17,576 bases of DNA. It comes from Candidatus Nealsoniibacteriota bacterium. Lineage in GTDB: Bacteria; Patescibacteriota; Minisyncoccia; Minisyncoccales; PWPS01. This document shows, piece by piece, positions 8,894-14,994 of the stretch. The position numbers and the translations under genes are program-made. How positions within the stretch are numbered: the first letter of the stretch is position 1; every line of letters starts with the position of its first letter. The stretch lies in the NCBI GenBank assembly GCA_003557065.1, contig PWPS01000044.1:1-17576 (forward strand), in the 5' to 3' direction. The notes below the pieces were generated by a model, which did no database searches, had not been told where the DNA came from, and was given only the letters and a program-made list of their open reading frames with translations.

Positions 8894-9269
8894 GCTGTTC
8901 CTCCTCATTTAAGGGGACATAACTATATATAAATATAGGTCCGTCTTTCTTTTTGGTGGTTGTGGTTGTACCTAACAGGGTGTTGATTAGTTGTGCTTGT
9001 CCTGTTGAACGGGTGTTACCATCTAAACCTTTTAATAATTTTCTTAAATTGGTTTGTTGCATGAGTGTTTGTTCTTCACTTAAGAACTCAAGTACTCGAC
9101 TATCCATTAAAAACTCACGCCATTGCGCAGGTGTATATTTAGCAACGCGTGCACTTAAATCATAATGGTTAAGGAATACAGCCTCGTGACCTATCGCATC
9201 ATACTCATATAGCATTTCTTTTAAGTGATCTTCATGCTCATCGAACTCAATGTTTATTATACTTTTCAA
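8835..9269 (-). CDS. Hypothetical protein, early replication operon
   Basis: A product of about 144 aa, not recognised. A TTG start at 9269 is chosen because AAAGGAGG lies 11 nt upstream; the ATG at 9332 would overlap the previous gene by 86 nt and has no such site. The N-terminal half is helical and acidic. The middle reads YTPAQWREFLMDSRVLEFLS, then EEQTLMQQTNLRKLLKGL, a helix-rich pattern that could be a small DNA-binding or adaptor domain. A threonine-lysine linker (TTTTTKKKD) and a low-complexity tail follow. No catalytic motif is visible. It is translationally coupled to the helicase gene. Start choice is uncertain. Confidence 0.6.
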   Translation of the reverse strand: MKSIINIEFDEHEDHLKEMLYEYDAIGHEAVFLNHYDLSARVAKYTPAQWREFLMDSRVLEFLSEEQTLMQQTNLRKLLKGLDGNTRSTGQAQLINTLLGTTTTTKKKDGPIFIYSYVPLNEEEQHAPNTSTLKINPFKTNSDE

Positions 9270-9705
9270 ACGGTACTCGACCTCCTTTCCAACCGAGACT
9301 ATATATAACAGCCATAAATAATATAATCTCATCTAGTATTGCTTCGGTCTTAGATTGTGGTGGTAGGGTATCATCAAGGCCTTTATACATTGCTTCATAG
9401 AGACCACCTAAGTTACATTTAGAACGCTTACCTATTTCAGTAGTAGCAAAGTTCCTACTCTTATACAATAGTATACCATACTCCATACCTATAGGTACTA
9501 AGGGACTTATTTCCATTAAGATTTCTTGTACTTGCCTTTTAATAATGATAGCATCACGGCCACCTATATCACAAAAGGTCTCAACGATATCATAGATATC
9601 TTCTGAGGAACGAGTACGTTCTTTCAAGTGTAAAATGTAATGGTAAAAGTCTAGTTCAATTAGTCTTTTCTTTTGTTCATGTGTTAGTTCTCTTCTTATT
9701 TTCAC
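9247..9705 (-). CDS. Hypothetical helical protein, first gene of the replication operon
   Basis: A 152-aa protein, not recognised, predicted to be almost all helical (ELTHEQKKRLIELDFYHYIL, DIYDIVETFCDIGG). The segment FATTEIGKRSKCNLGGLYEA could be a helix-turn-helix, but this is weak. A GTG start at 9705 is chosen because GAAAGGAGG lies 7 nt upstream; the ATG at 9726 lies upstream of that site and is unlikely. As the first gene after the structured leader at 9706-10000 and promoter at 10001-10029, it would be the reading frame most directly controlled by that leader. It could be an early regulator or replisome organiser, but that is position-based inference. Confidence 0.65.
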   Translation of the reverse strand: MKIRRELTHEQKKRLIELDFYHYILHLKERTRSSEDIYDIVETFCDIGGRDAIIIKRQVQEILMEISPLVPIGMEYGILLYKSRNFATTEIGKRSKCNLGGLYEAMYKGLDDTLPPQSKTEAILDEIILFMAVIYSLGWKGGRVPFEKYNKH

Positions 9706-10000
9706 TGATTCACCTCCTTTCAACACTCACTAACGAATAGAGTAAAGGGCTAATCCGGTCTCCCTGAACGGATTACGGCCTTAACGTGTACATTACCTTT
9801 TGATTACACCTGAGTAACTCGAAGTGCGAGACCTTAGTTAGGTCTACCATTTCTGAGTGTTCTTTATAACTTACTAAAAGATTAATAGGGGACCCAGCGG
9901 CGTGGCGGGAGAACAGAATTTGTAAGTCTGGTACAGCTTACAGATTCTGTCGTACGCCTGAGCTGGTGGCTCCATCTGCTACCCTTGTTATATGCTTGAT
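9706..10000 (-). ncRNA. Structured non-coding leader/ncRNA downstream of the reverse transcriptase (copy 2)
   Basis: About 290 nt between the RT stop region and the next gene, without a credible reading frame but dense in stems. TAATCCG/CGGATTA (9751-9775) is extended by GGC/GCC with a 2-nt bulge. AGACCT/AGGTCT spans 9829-9845. A long hairpin at 9913-9950 (14 bp with one G-T or A-C position, plus CTG/CAG) is enclosed by GGCG/CGCC (9904-9907/9955-9958) and CCAGC/GCTGG (9894-9898/9962-9966). GTGTA/TACAC spans 9786-9809. A further stem, TGCTT/AAGCA (9993-10012), overlaps the -10 element. Short blocks are shared in order with the leader of the RT gene. Base pairing was found by eye; no known RNA family is recognised. 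It may be a regulatory leader, an RT template, or both. Confidence 0.65.
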
Positions 10001-10029
10001 GTTATCTAAGCACGGTATTGTTAGTTCAA
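10001..10029 (-). promoter_or_regulatory. Candidate sigma-70/sigma-A type promoter of the replication operon
   Basis: On the minus strand TTGAAC (10029-10024) is separated by exactly 17 nt from GATAAC (10006-10001). The -10 box is followed by ATC, as in the promoter in front of the RT leader, so the 9-mer GATAACATC recurs at the same place. Matches to consensus are 5/6 (-35, TTGAAC against TTGACA allowing one change and a swap) and 4/6 (-10). The -35 box lies in the loop of a 6-bp hairpin GTATTG/CAATAC (10015-10032). Transcription would start near 9994 and give a leader of about 290 nt. The prediction is from sequence only. Confidence 0.55.
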
Positions 10030-10043
10030 TACTCATTTCTAAG

Positions 10044-11219
10044 TTATAAGTTTTTGAGGTTTGTATGTATTATTTTAATTATATCACACTTGTATTTATT
10101 ATTAAAGTATACAATTACTTTACGGTGGTAATCAGGCTCTATATTATGTAGGTAAGATAGCTCACCTGCTAAACTTCTTGTGTTTTCTAAGGTTGGGTCG
10201 CTTGTCATATATGCATGTACCATTGCTTTAAGTTTTCTTTTACGTCTATGTCCTACTGTTAAGCACATGTCTTTGTTGTACATTATACCTAGGTTAAAGT
10301 TCTTTCCATTCTTACTACCATATCTAGTTTTAGTATCATTTATTTTTAATGGTGTGTCTTTGAGTATATCTGTTATAGTATTTACTATGCTTTTCCTATC
10401 ATCGCTGAAGTCAGTTCGTTTTGATATGAGTAAGTCATCAGCATACCTAGTATACACATACTCTTTTGGTAATGCTTGTCTTATTGCGTGGTCTATAGGT
10501 ACCATTAACATGTTCGTAAGTATGGGTGATAGTGGTGTACCTTGTGGTAGTTTATTATTAAGAAAGGCTATCTCTTTAATTGTTTTAAAGAATATTTCTT
10601 TTAACTCTAAGGTAAGATAGTTCTCATCAAACACTAATAGTTGATTTAAACTTTTTTCTAAAAATTCTGGGTTGATACTACCAAAGAAATCTTTAAGGTC
10701 TAACTTTAAAAACCAACAGGACTTATTATCTAAGTGGCGTTGCAATGCTTTACGACAATCTCTCTTAGGTATATAAGCATAGGCACAATCATGATAGACT
10801 GCACCAAATAATTTAAGAAGGTCTAATACATAATACATATGTTCTTTTAAGAGACCTTTCGGTGCTTCTAAAGTTCTATACCCTCCTGATGCTTTAGGTA
10901 TTTTAAATACATCATAGGACTCTTTTAGTTTATCTTCTTCTGATAGGTCTGAATAGTGTGTAAGGAAATCATGTACTGCACCATCCCGCCATTTTCTTGC
11001 TATCCCTACAAATAAACTATTATCTGCTTGTCTAACAGGTAGCTTATCAGTGTCTATTAAAATTGTTCTGGTTCTCGGGTAACTCATGTCTTTATAAGCC
11101 GGGTTAATGGTATGTTTTTCCTTAAGATTAGGAAATAATTTGTCTAATACATTTGTATTAAACTCTTGTTTGATATAAGAAGTGCACGCTACTATGTAGG
11201 GTGCGTATAATTTAGGCAT
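10044..11219 (-). CDS. Reverse transcriptase, retron-/group II-like, unassigned clade
   Basis: A 391-aa RNA-dependent DNA polymerase. RT1/2 region FKIPKASGGYRTLEAPKG lies at 105-122. Motif A LKLDLKDFFGSI (171-182) holds Asp173, motif B QGTPLSP is at 226-232 and motif C YTRYADD at 256-262 holds Asp261/Asp262. A thumb/motif E region NLGIMYN (309-315) is followed by a basic HRRKRKLKAMVHAYM. About 100 residues precede the first RT motif and are unrecognised. There is no maturase, HNH or protease domain, so the enzyme is shorter than group II intron proteins. QG.PLSP rules against DGR enzymes (usually SQ). The retron hallmarks NAxxH and VTG are replaced by KALQRH (157-162) and FNLG. AAGGAG lies 5 nt before ATG. 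Structured RNAs flank it on both sides. Confidence 0.93.
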   Translation of the reverse strand: MPKLYAPYIVACTSYIKQEFNTNVLDKLFPNLKEKHTINPAYKDMSYPRTRTILIDTDKLPVRQADNSLFVGIARKWRDGAVHDFLTHYSDLSEEDKLKESYDVFKIPKASGGYRTLEAPKGLLKEHMYYVLDLLKLFGAVYHDCAYAYIPKRDCRKALQRHLDNKSCWFLKLDLKDFFGSINPEFLEKSLNQLLVFDENYLTLELKEIFFKTIKEIAFLNNKLPQGTPLSPILTNMLMVPIDHAIRQALPKEYVYTRYADDLLISKRTDFSDDRKSIVNTITDILKDTPLKINDTKTRYGSKNGKNFNLGIMYNKDMCLTVGHRRKRKLKAMVHAYMTSDPTLENTRSLAGELSYLHNIEPDYHRKVIVYFNNKYKCDIIKIIHTNLKNL

Positions 11220-11483
11220 ATGTGCTCCTTTCTATCTAATGTTCTAAAAGATTATAAGGTGATTGATGCTCTCCGGTCTTCATGATTCCTCTTTCCTTCG
11301 AGCTTATTGCAATAATATTTATAATCTTGTTTGGCCAGTATATCTAAGGAATTCTATAGTTAATGTACTAATTACACTAATAACTATTACATCATAGAAT
11401 TTCTATCCATGTCGTCCTTAGGTCTGATCCGCTGCGTGTGCTTCTGTTCTCGTCTATACTGTACATTCCATCTGATTTTAATC
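11220..11483 (-). ncRNA. Structured non-coding leader/ncRNA upstream of the reverse transcriptase (copy 1)
   Basis: About 265 nt from the predicted start site to the RT ATG. A stem CTAAGGA/TCCTTAG (11344-11350/11415-11421) encloses AATTCTAT/ATAGAATT (11350-11357/11394-11401), which encloses ATAGTTA/TAACTAT (11356-11362/11381-11387) and TGTA/TACA; the inner pairs overlap by a base or two, so they may alternate. A separate perfect 10-bp stem AAGATTATAA/TTATAATCTT (11248-11257/11319-11328) encloses 61 nt ending close to the RT ribosome binding site. A first hairpin (11469-11489, GAT/ATC plus CATCT/AGATG with one bulge) overlaps the promoter -10 box. An RNA directly upstream of an RT is the retron arrangement, but the msr/msd layout cannot be confirmed by eye. 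Confidence 0.65.
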
Positions 11484-11488
11484 TAGAT

Positions 11489-11517
11489 GTTATCATTTGG
11501 AAGATGATTAATTTCAA
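11489..11517 (-). promoter_or_regulatory. Candidate sigma-70/sigma-A type promoter for the RT leader RNA
   Basis: Just after the stop codon of the E1-like gene, the minus strand reads TTGAAA (11517-11512), exactly 17 nt, then GATAAC (11494-11489) followed by ATC. The -35 box matches TTGACA at 5 of 6 positions and the -10 box matches TATAAT at 4 of 6. The same layout with the same GATAACATC recurs at 9998-10029 in front of the second structured RNA. Transcription would begin near 11482. The surrounding genes overlap and share transcripts, so a separate promoter here suggests independent dosage of the RT and its RNA. Confidence 0.58.
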
Positions 11518-11519
11518 CA

Positions 11520-12182
11520 TTAGAATTTATTTGTAGTTAAAGTAAAGGCATCGAGTAGTACTATGTTAGCTATTTCTTCGTTGTTTAAATAATTAATTAA
11601 GTTAGCTGCTAGTACACTTACAATGCTCCATACTGTTGGTGTTACAGACAAAGTAGTCCCACATGCTGCAACAGGTGTGGCTTCTTTAGCCTCATCACTT
11701 GTGAATTGCATGCTGGCTAAAAGTTTTTCTCTTTCTTTAGGGTTACGCCAGGTGTAGGTGTAACACTGTCCATCTTTTAATCGCATCCTTGCATCGGATA
11801 CTAATACAATGTTAGGGTTATGCTCCCATGTCTTAACCAGTTGCTGTCTTGTTTCAATAGAGTCTACTAATAAAAATATAACACCTCCTATGTTTGCATT
11901 TTTATATTCCCCATTAAGGTTAACTTTAATTCTTGGATTAATTTCTTTAAGAATTTTCTCAAGTGCAACCACTTTCTTTTTACCTATGTCTTTGTGTTGG
12001 TAGGCTTGGTTAGTTAAGTTATGTTCTGCTACCTTGTCCATGTCCCATAGGTGTAGTTCTTCAAAGCCTAAGCGTGTTAACATTACAGCTAGGTGAGAAC
12101 CAAGGGCACCACAACCGATAATATGTATTGGATGTTTACAAGCTGTTGCATCAAAGAAGTCTATGTGTTTAATTGTATTCAT
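11520..12182 (-). CDS. ThiF/E1-like adenylyltransferase of a ubiquitin-like cassette
   Basis: A 220-aa protein with the E1/ThiF/MoeB fold. The nucleotide-binding loop IIGCGALGSH lies at 21-30, followed by LWDMDKVAEHNLTNQ (45-59), which carries the acidic and Asn/Gln residues typical of the family, then DIGKKKV (65-71) and LLVDSIETRQQL (104-115) with Asp107 and Arg112. Cys174 in TPVAACGTTLSVTPT is the candidate thioester or persulfide cysteine. Members adenylate the C-terminus of a ubiquitin-like or sulfur-carrier protein. The start at 12182 is chosen because GGAGG lies 6 nt upstream; an in-frame ATG at 12209 lacks that. It overlaps the JAB gene by 14 nt. It is shorter than eukaryotic E1s, as usual for bacterial forms. 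Confidence 0.88.
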   Translation of the reverse strand: MNTIKHIDFFDATACKHPIHIIGCGALGSHLAVMLTRLGFEELHLWDMDKVAEHNLTNQAYQHKDIGKKKVVALEKILKEINPRIKVNLNGEYKNANIGGVIFLLVDSIETRQQLVKTWEHNPNIVLVSDARMRLKDGQCYTYTWRNPKEREKLLASMQFTSDEAKEATPVAACGTTLSVTPTVWSIVSVLAANLINYLNNEEIANIVLLDAFTLTTNKF

Positions 12183-13119
12183 ATGATACCTCCACACTCC
12201 AGTCTCCAAAGAAACCTTTTTCTTTTAAAGCTTTGAGTATTGTTTTTGTTTTAACTTTTGTATTAAGTTGATCCTTTATATATTCTGCTGCTTCTGTTAA
12301 AGATGCACATGGTTTTATCTTATTAGTTTTCTCATTACCTAGTATGTATGTTACTACATTATCTGATGCATATCCCCAAGGGTCATGTTCTTCATATAAA
12401 GACTGTTGTCTGTAGGTATTACCATAGGCATAGCTTTGTGCTGCTACTCGTGCGTGATGGATAGTAGGTTTAGGAGTTGGTTTAACTATAAGTTCTTTAT
12501 AATCTGCTAACCAATCACTAACTGTTTTATCATCTGATAATAAAATTTTAAATGTTAACTCAGTGTATAGAATATTATTGGTTACATCATACAGTCTAAT
12601 GTGATAGTCTTGTTTCTTATTAATAACCATTGTTAAATAATAATCTGGTACTTGGCTCATTAAGCCTGTGTAATAATGCTCGTCTACACCTGAAGGTGTT
12701 ACATCCATCTCAACATGAGAGTGTACGTGTCCTCTTAATTCTTTGAACTGTTCTTCAGGTATATTATGTAACCAGGTTTGATAGTCAATGTCTACACCAT
12801 CTGCTGTTATACCTGTTACTGTCTGTGGAAAGATAAGTACATCACGTATAATATACTGTCTGTCTATGTTGCGTACTAAAAAATGTGCTGCCACTTCTGT
12901 ATCATACTCTTGTATTAATGTTATCATTTTAATGTAAGCATCTGCTGTTATGTATATAGTAGGGTCTATTACTTCTTCTGTTGTTTCTTTAATTAAATCT
13001 TCTAAGTCTACTGATAATTTTAATGTGGTGTTTGTTAATGTTATATTATCTAATTGTTTTAAAAGTTCTTCTTTAATTTTTGTCTGTTGTTTCTGTGCAC
13101 ATACCCAAGTCTTTTTCAT
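12169..13119 (-). CDS. JAB/JAMM metallopeptidase of a ubiquitin-like cassette
   Basis: A 316-aa protein. Residues about 57-195 form a JAB/MPN domain with the zinc motif HxHx7SxxD intact (His133, His135, Ser143, Asp146, in HSHVEMDVTPSGVD) and a plausible catalytic Glu75 (TEVAAHFLV). In related cassettes such proteins cut ubiquitin-like proteins from targets or trim their C-termini. The first 50 residues are charged and helical. The last 60 residues (KPCASLTEAAEYIKDQL, then TKTILKALKEKGFFGDW) resemble a NUMOD1-like small helical DNA-binding unit; this is tentative. AAGGAGG lies 9 nt before the ATG, and the gene overlaps both neighbours, indicating translational coupling. PRTRC protein A is the nearest named analogue. 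Confidence 0.88.
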   Translation of the reverse strand: MKKTWVCAQKQQTKIKEELLKQLDNITLTNTTLKLSVDLEDLIKETTEEVIDPTIYITADAYIKMITLIQEYDTEVAAHFLVRNIDRQYIIRDVLIFPQTVTGITADGVDIDYQTWLHNIPEEQFKELRGHVHSHVEMDVTPSGVDEHYYTGLMSQVPDYYLTMVINKKQDYHIRLYDVTNNILYTELTFKILLSDDKTVSDWLADYKELIVKPTPKPTIHHARVAAQSYAYGNTYRQQSLYEEHDPWGYASDNVVTYILGNEKTNKIKPCASLTEAAEYIKDQLNTKVKTKTILKALKEKGFFGDWSVEVSYEYN

Positions 13120-14596
13120 TTGCTTCTACCTCCTTTATATATTCAAGCACATTTAATTCTTTACCTTTATAAACAAAACATTTACTATCTTTATACTCTT
13201 TAAAGTAGTTCTTAAAAAGAGTAATGACACCTGCATCGTAAAAGTTTATGGTTCTTATAGGCATTAATAAGTTTTCTATTATAATTAATAAGTCTTTTGT
13301 TTCAAATGCTTTCTGAATGTGGCTACGATAAGCACCTACACAATGCATAGCTTGTATGTGCGGGTTAAAGATTGCTTTGAACTGTTGTACTACTATTTTG
13401 TTACTAGCTAAGAAATCTGAAAAGACGTTATAACTATATTTGTCATGGTTTGTAAATCCTGTTTGTATTTTAGATATTATATCTTTATGTAGTGTTATGT
13501 CTTGCATTACATAAAGCTCACCATAACCTAGCGTCATATAGTATAAAGCTTTAAGTCCTTTTTGTTCTTCAAAGAATTTATGATTGTCTTTTAGTTTAGC
13601 CTTATAATATAAGTCTCGTGGTTCGTCCTTCCATATTGTAATAGGCACGCGTGCTAAGATGCGTATATAATTTCCATCAGGCTCTATGTTAATACTTATT
13701 ATTGCTTCGTTTTTTCTTAGTAATGTTATGGTGTGTTCTATTTCTTTTAAACCTTTAGGCTCTATTAAAGTTTGATAGAAATTTTCAATATCATTTTCAT
13801 ATCTTGCAATAGATTTATATAAGTCATCTATCTTTTTATTAGTGTCTTCTATACTTTTATTTATTTGTTCGTTATTCATAACATATAGTCTTTCTAAATC
13901 CTCTGGTTTTAGTGCTGTCTTAAGACTATTTACTATATTATAAGTAGGTGTGTTAAATAAATTTAATACAACCTCTTTTGTTTTGATACTGTCCCACAGT
14001 TTTAGTACATTTATATGTGCATTTTGACGCGTTGTTGGCATCTGTGTTAGATAACTTAAGAGTGTTTTAAAATACTCTTCTTCTTCTGGTAACATAACAC
14101 CTTGCTTAAAGAAAGGGATAAGTAGTATACAAATTAAGGTTGTGTTGTACATCCTAGGACTCTCATTACTATTCACAGTAACCAGATGTTCTTGCTCTAC
14201 ATTGTTTATTACTATAAAGTAAGTGTTCTTTTCTTTATAATGATAGACAGTTATACTATTTTTTAAGACAACCTCTAAGAAAGGGAGACTTGTTTTCTTT
14301 AAACCTTTTATAGGTGGTTTGTTAGGTGTTACGTACACCATAGTCTCTTTGTTTATAATATCTAATTGCTCATCAAGATATTCTTTTGTTTCTCCTTCTG
14401 CTAGCATAATGCTATCTATAATAGCAATTGTGTCATACCACTCTGGTCTAAAGATACTAAGTATATTAATGAAAGCAAAGCTTATACCTTTAGTGTCTTC
14501 TTTAACAGGTGCAAAGAATAAAGGACGGATGGTTACTGTTTTAAGTAGTGCGTCACTATATAATAAACTATTAAATGCTAGGATTTCTTGATACAT
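13073..14596 (-). CDS. Coiled-coil protein with putative E2-like C-terminal domain
   Basis: A 507-aa protein, not matched to a named family with certainty. Residues 1-230 are a mixed alpha/beta region. Residues about 232-295 (LYVMNNEQINKSIEDTNKKI, DDLYKSIARYENDIENFYQT) look like a coiled coil. The C-terminal part contains FNPHIQAMHCVGAY at 410-423, then a helix FETKDLLIIIENLL and NFYDA. A PH(x)n-C-(V/L)-G pattern followed by a helix and an Asn-aromatic-Asp segment recalls the active-site region of bacterial and phage E2-like (UBC-fold) proteins, with Cys419 as the candidate conjugating residue. Its place between the Ubl and the JAB gene, with an E1 after that, matches where PRTRC-type cassettes code their E2-like protein B. 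The E2 role is inference. Confidence 0.55.
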   Translation of the reverse strand: MYQEILAFNSLLYSDALLKTVTIRPLFFAPVKEDTKGISFAFINILSIFRPEWYDTIAIIDSIMLAEGETKEYLDEQLDIINKETMVYVTPNKPPIKGLKKTSLPFLEVVLKNSITVYHYKEKNTYFIVINNVEQEHLVTVNSNESPRMYNTTLICILLIPFFKQGVMLPEEEEYFKTLLSYLTQMPTTRQNAHINVLKLWDSIKTKEVVLNLFNTPTYNIVNSLKTALKPEDLERLYVMNNEQINKSIEDTNKKIDDLYKSIARYENDIENFYQTLIEPKGLKEIEHTITLLRKNEAIISINIEPDGNYIRILARVPITIWKDEPRDLYYKAKLKDNHKFFEEQKGLKALYYMTLGYGELYVMQDITLHKDIISKIQTGFTNHDKYSYNVFSDFLASNKIVVQQFKAIFNPHIQAMHCVGAYRSHIQKAFETKDLLIIIENLLMPIRTINFYDAGVITLFKNYFKEYKDSKCFVYKGKELNVLEYIKEVEANEKDLGMCTETTDKN

Positions 14597-14618
14597 CTTT
14601 GCCTCCTTATATTTTTAT

Positions 14619-14647
14619 TAAGAAAAGGATAGCTACGAGACTATCCT
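14619..14647 (-). terminator. Terminator- or attenuator-like hairpin before the E2-like gene
   Basis: AGGATAG/CTATCCT (14626-14632/14641-14647), a 7-bp stem with an 8-nt loop. On the minus strand it is followed by TTTCTT. It lies 23 nt before the E2-like gene start and downstream of the Ubl gene. The stem is AT-rich, so termination would be partial. It could reduce expression of the E2-like, JAB and E1 genes relative to the Ubl. Confidence 0.45.
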
Positions 14648-14676
14648 CTTCGGGTTAAACGTGTGCGGTTATTCAC

Positions 14677-14743
14677 TGCTTGTAAGTTACTGTATGTTGG
14701 ACTCTAACCAACTCTTTACCATTAATACAATAATTTACAAGCA
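14677..14743. repeat. Inverted repeat, 13-bp arms, related to the hairpin at 15381-15442
   Basis: TGCTTGTAAGTTA (14677-14689) pairs with TAATTTACAAGCA (14731-14743), with 12 Watson-Crick pairs and one G-T (plus strand) or A-C (minus strand) position. Inside lies GTTGG/CCAAC (14696-14700/14708-14712). The left arm and flank (GTTATTCACTGCTTGTAAG) closely match the left arm of the large hairpin at 15382 (GTTGTGCACTGCTTGCAAG), so the two are probably diverged copies in the same orientation. Confidence 0.6.
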
Positions 14744-14757
14744 AGGAACAACCTTGC
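14741..14757 (-). terminator. Hairpin directly downstream of the Ubl gene
   Basis: GCAAGG/CCTTGC (14741-14746/14752-14757), a 6-bp perfect stem with a 5-nt loop. On the minus strand it starts 7 nt after the Ubl stop and is followed by TTGTAAATT. The weak T tract makes it a partial terminator or a 3' stabilising hairpin at best. Its right arm overlaps the arm of the longer inverted repeat, so the two folds exclude each other. Confidence 0.4.
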
Positions 14758-14763
14758 CATGTA

Positions 14764-14991
14764 CTACGCTGATTCTGCTTTGACTGCTGCGATGATAAAA
14801 CATTTCTCAGTTTTATTTAACTGCGATAAAGATAGGTCCATTTCATCAGCCTCAATATTAGCACTATCTATTAAGATTGATGTGTATGAATAATCTATGT
14901 TGTTATCATCTAGGATTTCGCGAACGGTTTTAGAAGGTGAGTAATGCTTTATAGTTCTGTCAGTTGTAGTTCCGATGTGTACTTCAATCAT
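14764..14991 (-). CDS. Ubiquitin-like (beta-grasp) small protein
   Basis: A 75-aa protein with the size and strand-helix pattern of a beta-grasp fold. Strand MIEVHIGT, a turn, strand TIKHYSPS and helix TVREILDDNNID are followed by strand TSILIDSANIEADEM, a DLSLSQL turn helix and strand CFIIAAVKAESA. A segment like (dG)..l....mDlsL.el...........K is typical of bacterial ubiquitin-like proteins of phage and plasmid cassettes. It lacks a C-terminal Gly-Gly and ends KAESA, so it would need trimming or would use a different C-terminus. It starts 3 nt after the upstream stop, with GAGGTG as ribosome binding site. The E1-like, JAB and E2-like genes lie downstream. PRTRC protein C is the closest named analogue; the assignment is by pattern and context. 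Confidence 0.7.
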   Translation of the reverse strand: MIEVHIGTTTDRTIKHYSPSKTVREILDDNNIDYSYTSILIDSANIEADEMDLSLSQLNKTEKCFIIAAVKAESA

Positions 14992-14994
14992 TAA

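Noticed and set aside
10180..10620. 146-codon plus-strand frame opposite the RT
   Set aside because: It lies antisense to conserved RT motifs and has no ribosome binding site or recognisable domain.
10044..11219. Diversity-generating retroelement
   Set aside because: The RT has QGTPLSP rather than the SQ form, and no template/variable repeat pair or variable protein gene is seen nearby.
9909..11451. 10-nt complementarity between the two leaders (GAGAACAGAA near 11451-11442 and its complement at 9909-9918)
   Set aside because: A match of this length between two 300-nt segments is not clearly beyond chance, and the 9909-9918 side is already used in the long hairpin.
9706..11519. Group II intron carrying the RT
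   Set aside because: No GUGYG 5' end, no recognisable domain V hairpin with its AGC triad, no maturase or HNH domain, and both flanking genes are intact rather than split.
14680..14720. tRNA-like fragment around GGTTAGAGTCCAAC
   Set aside because: No acceptor stem, anticodon arm or CCA arrangement can be formed around it.
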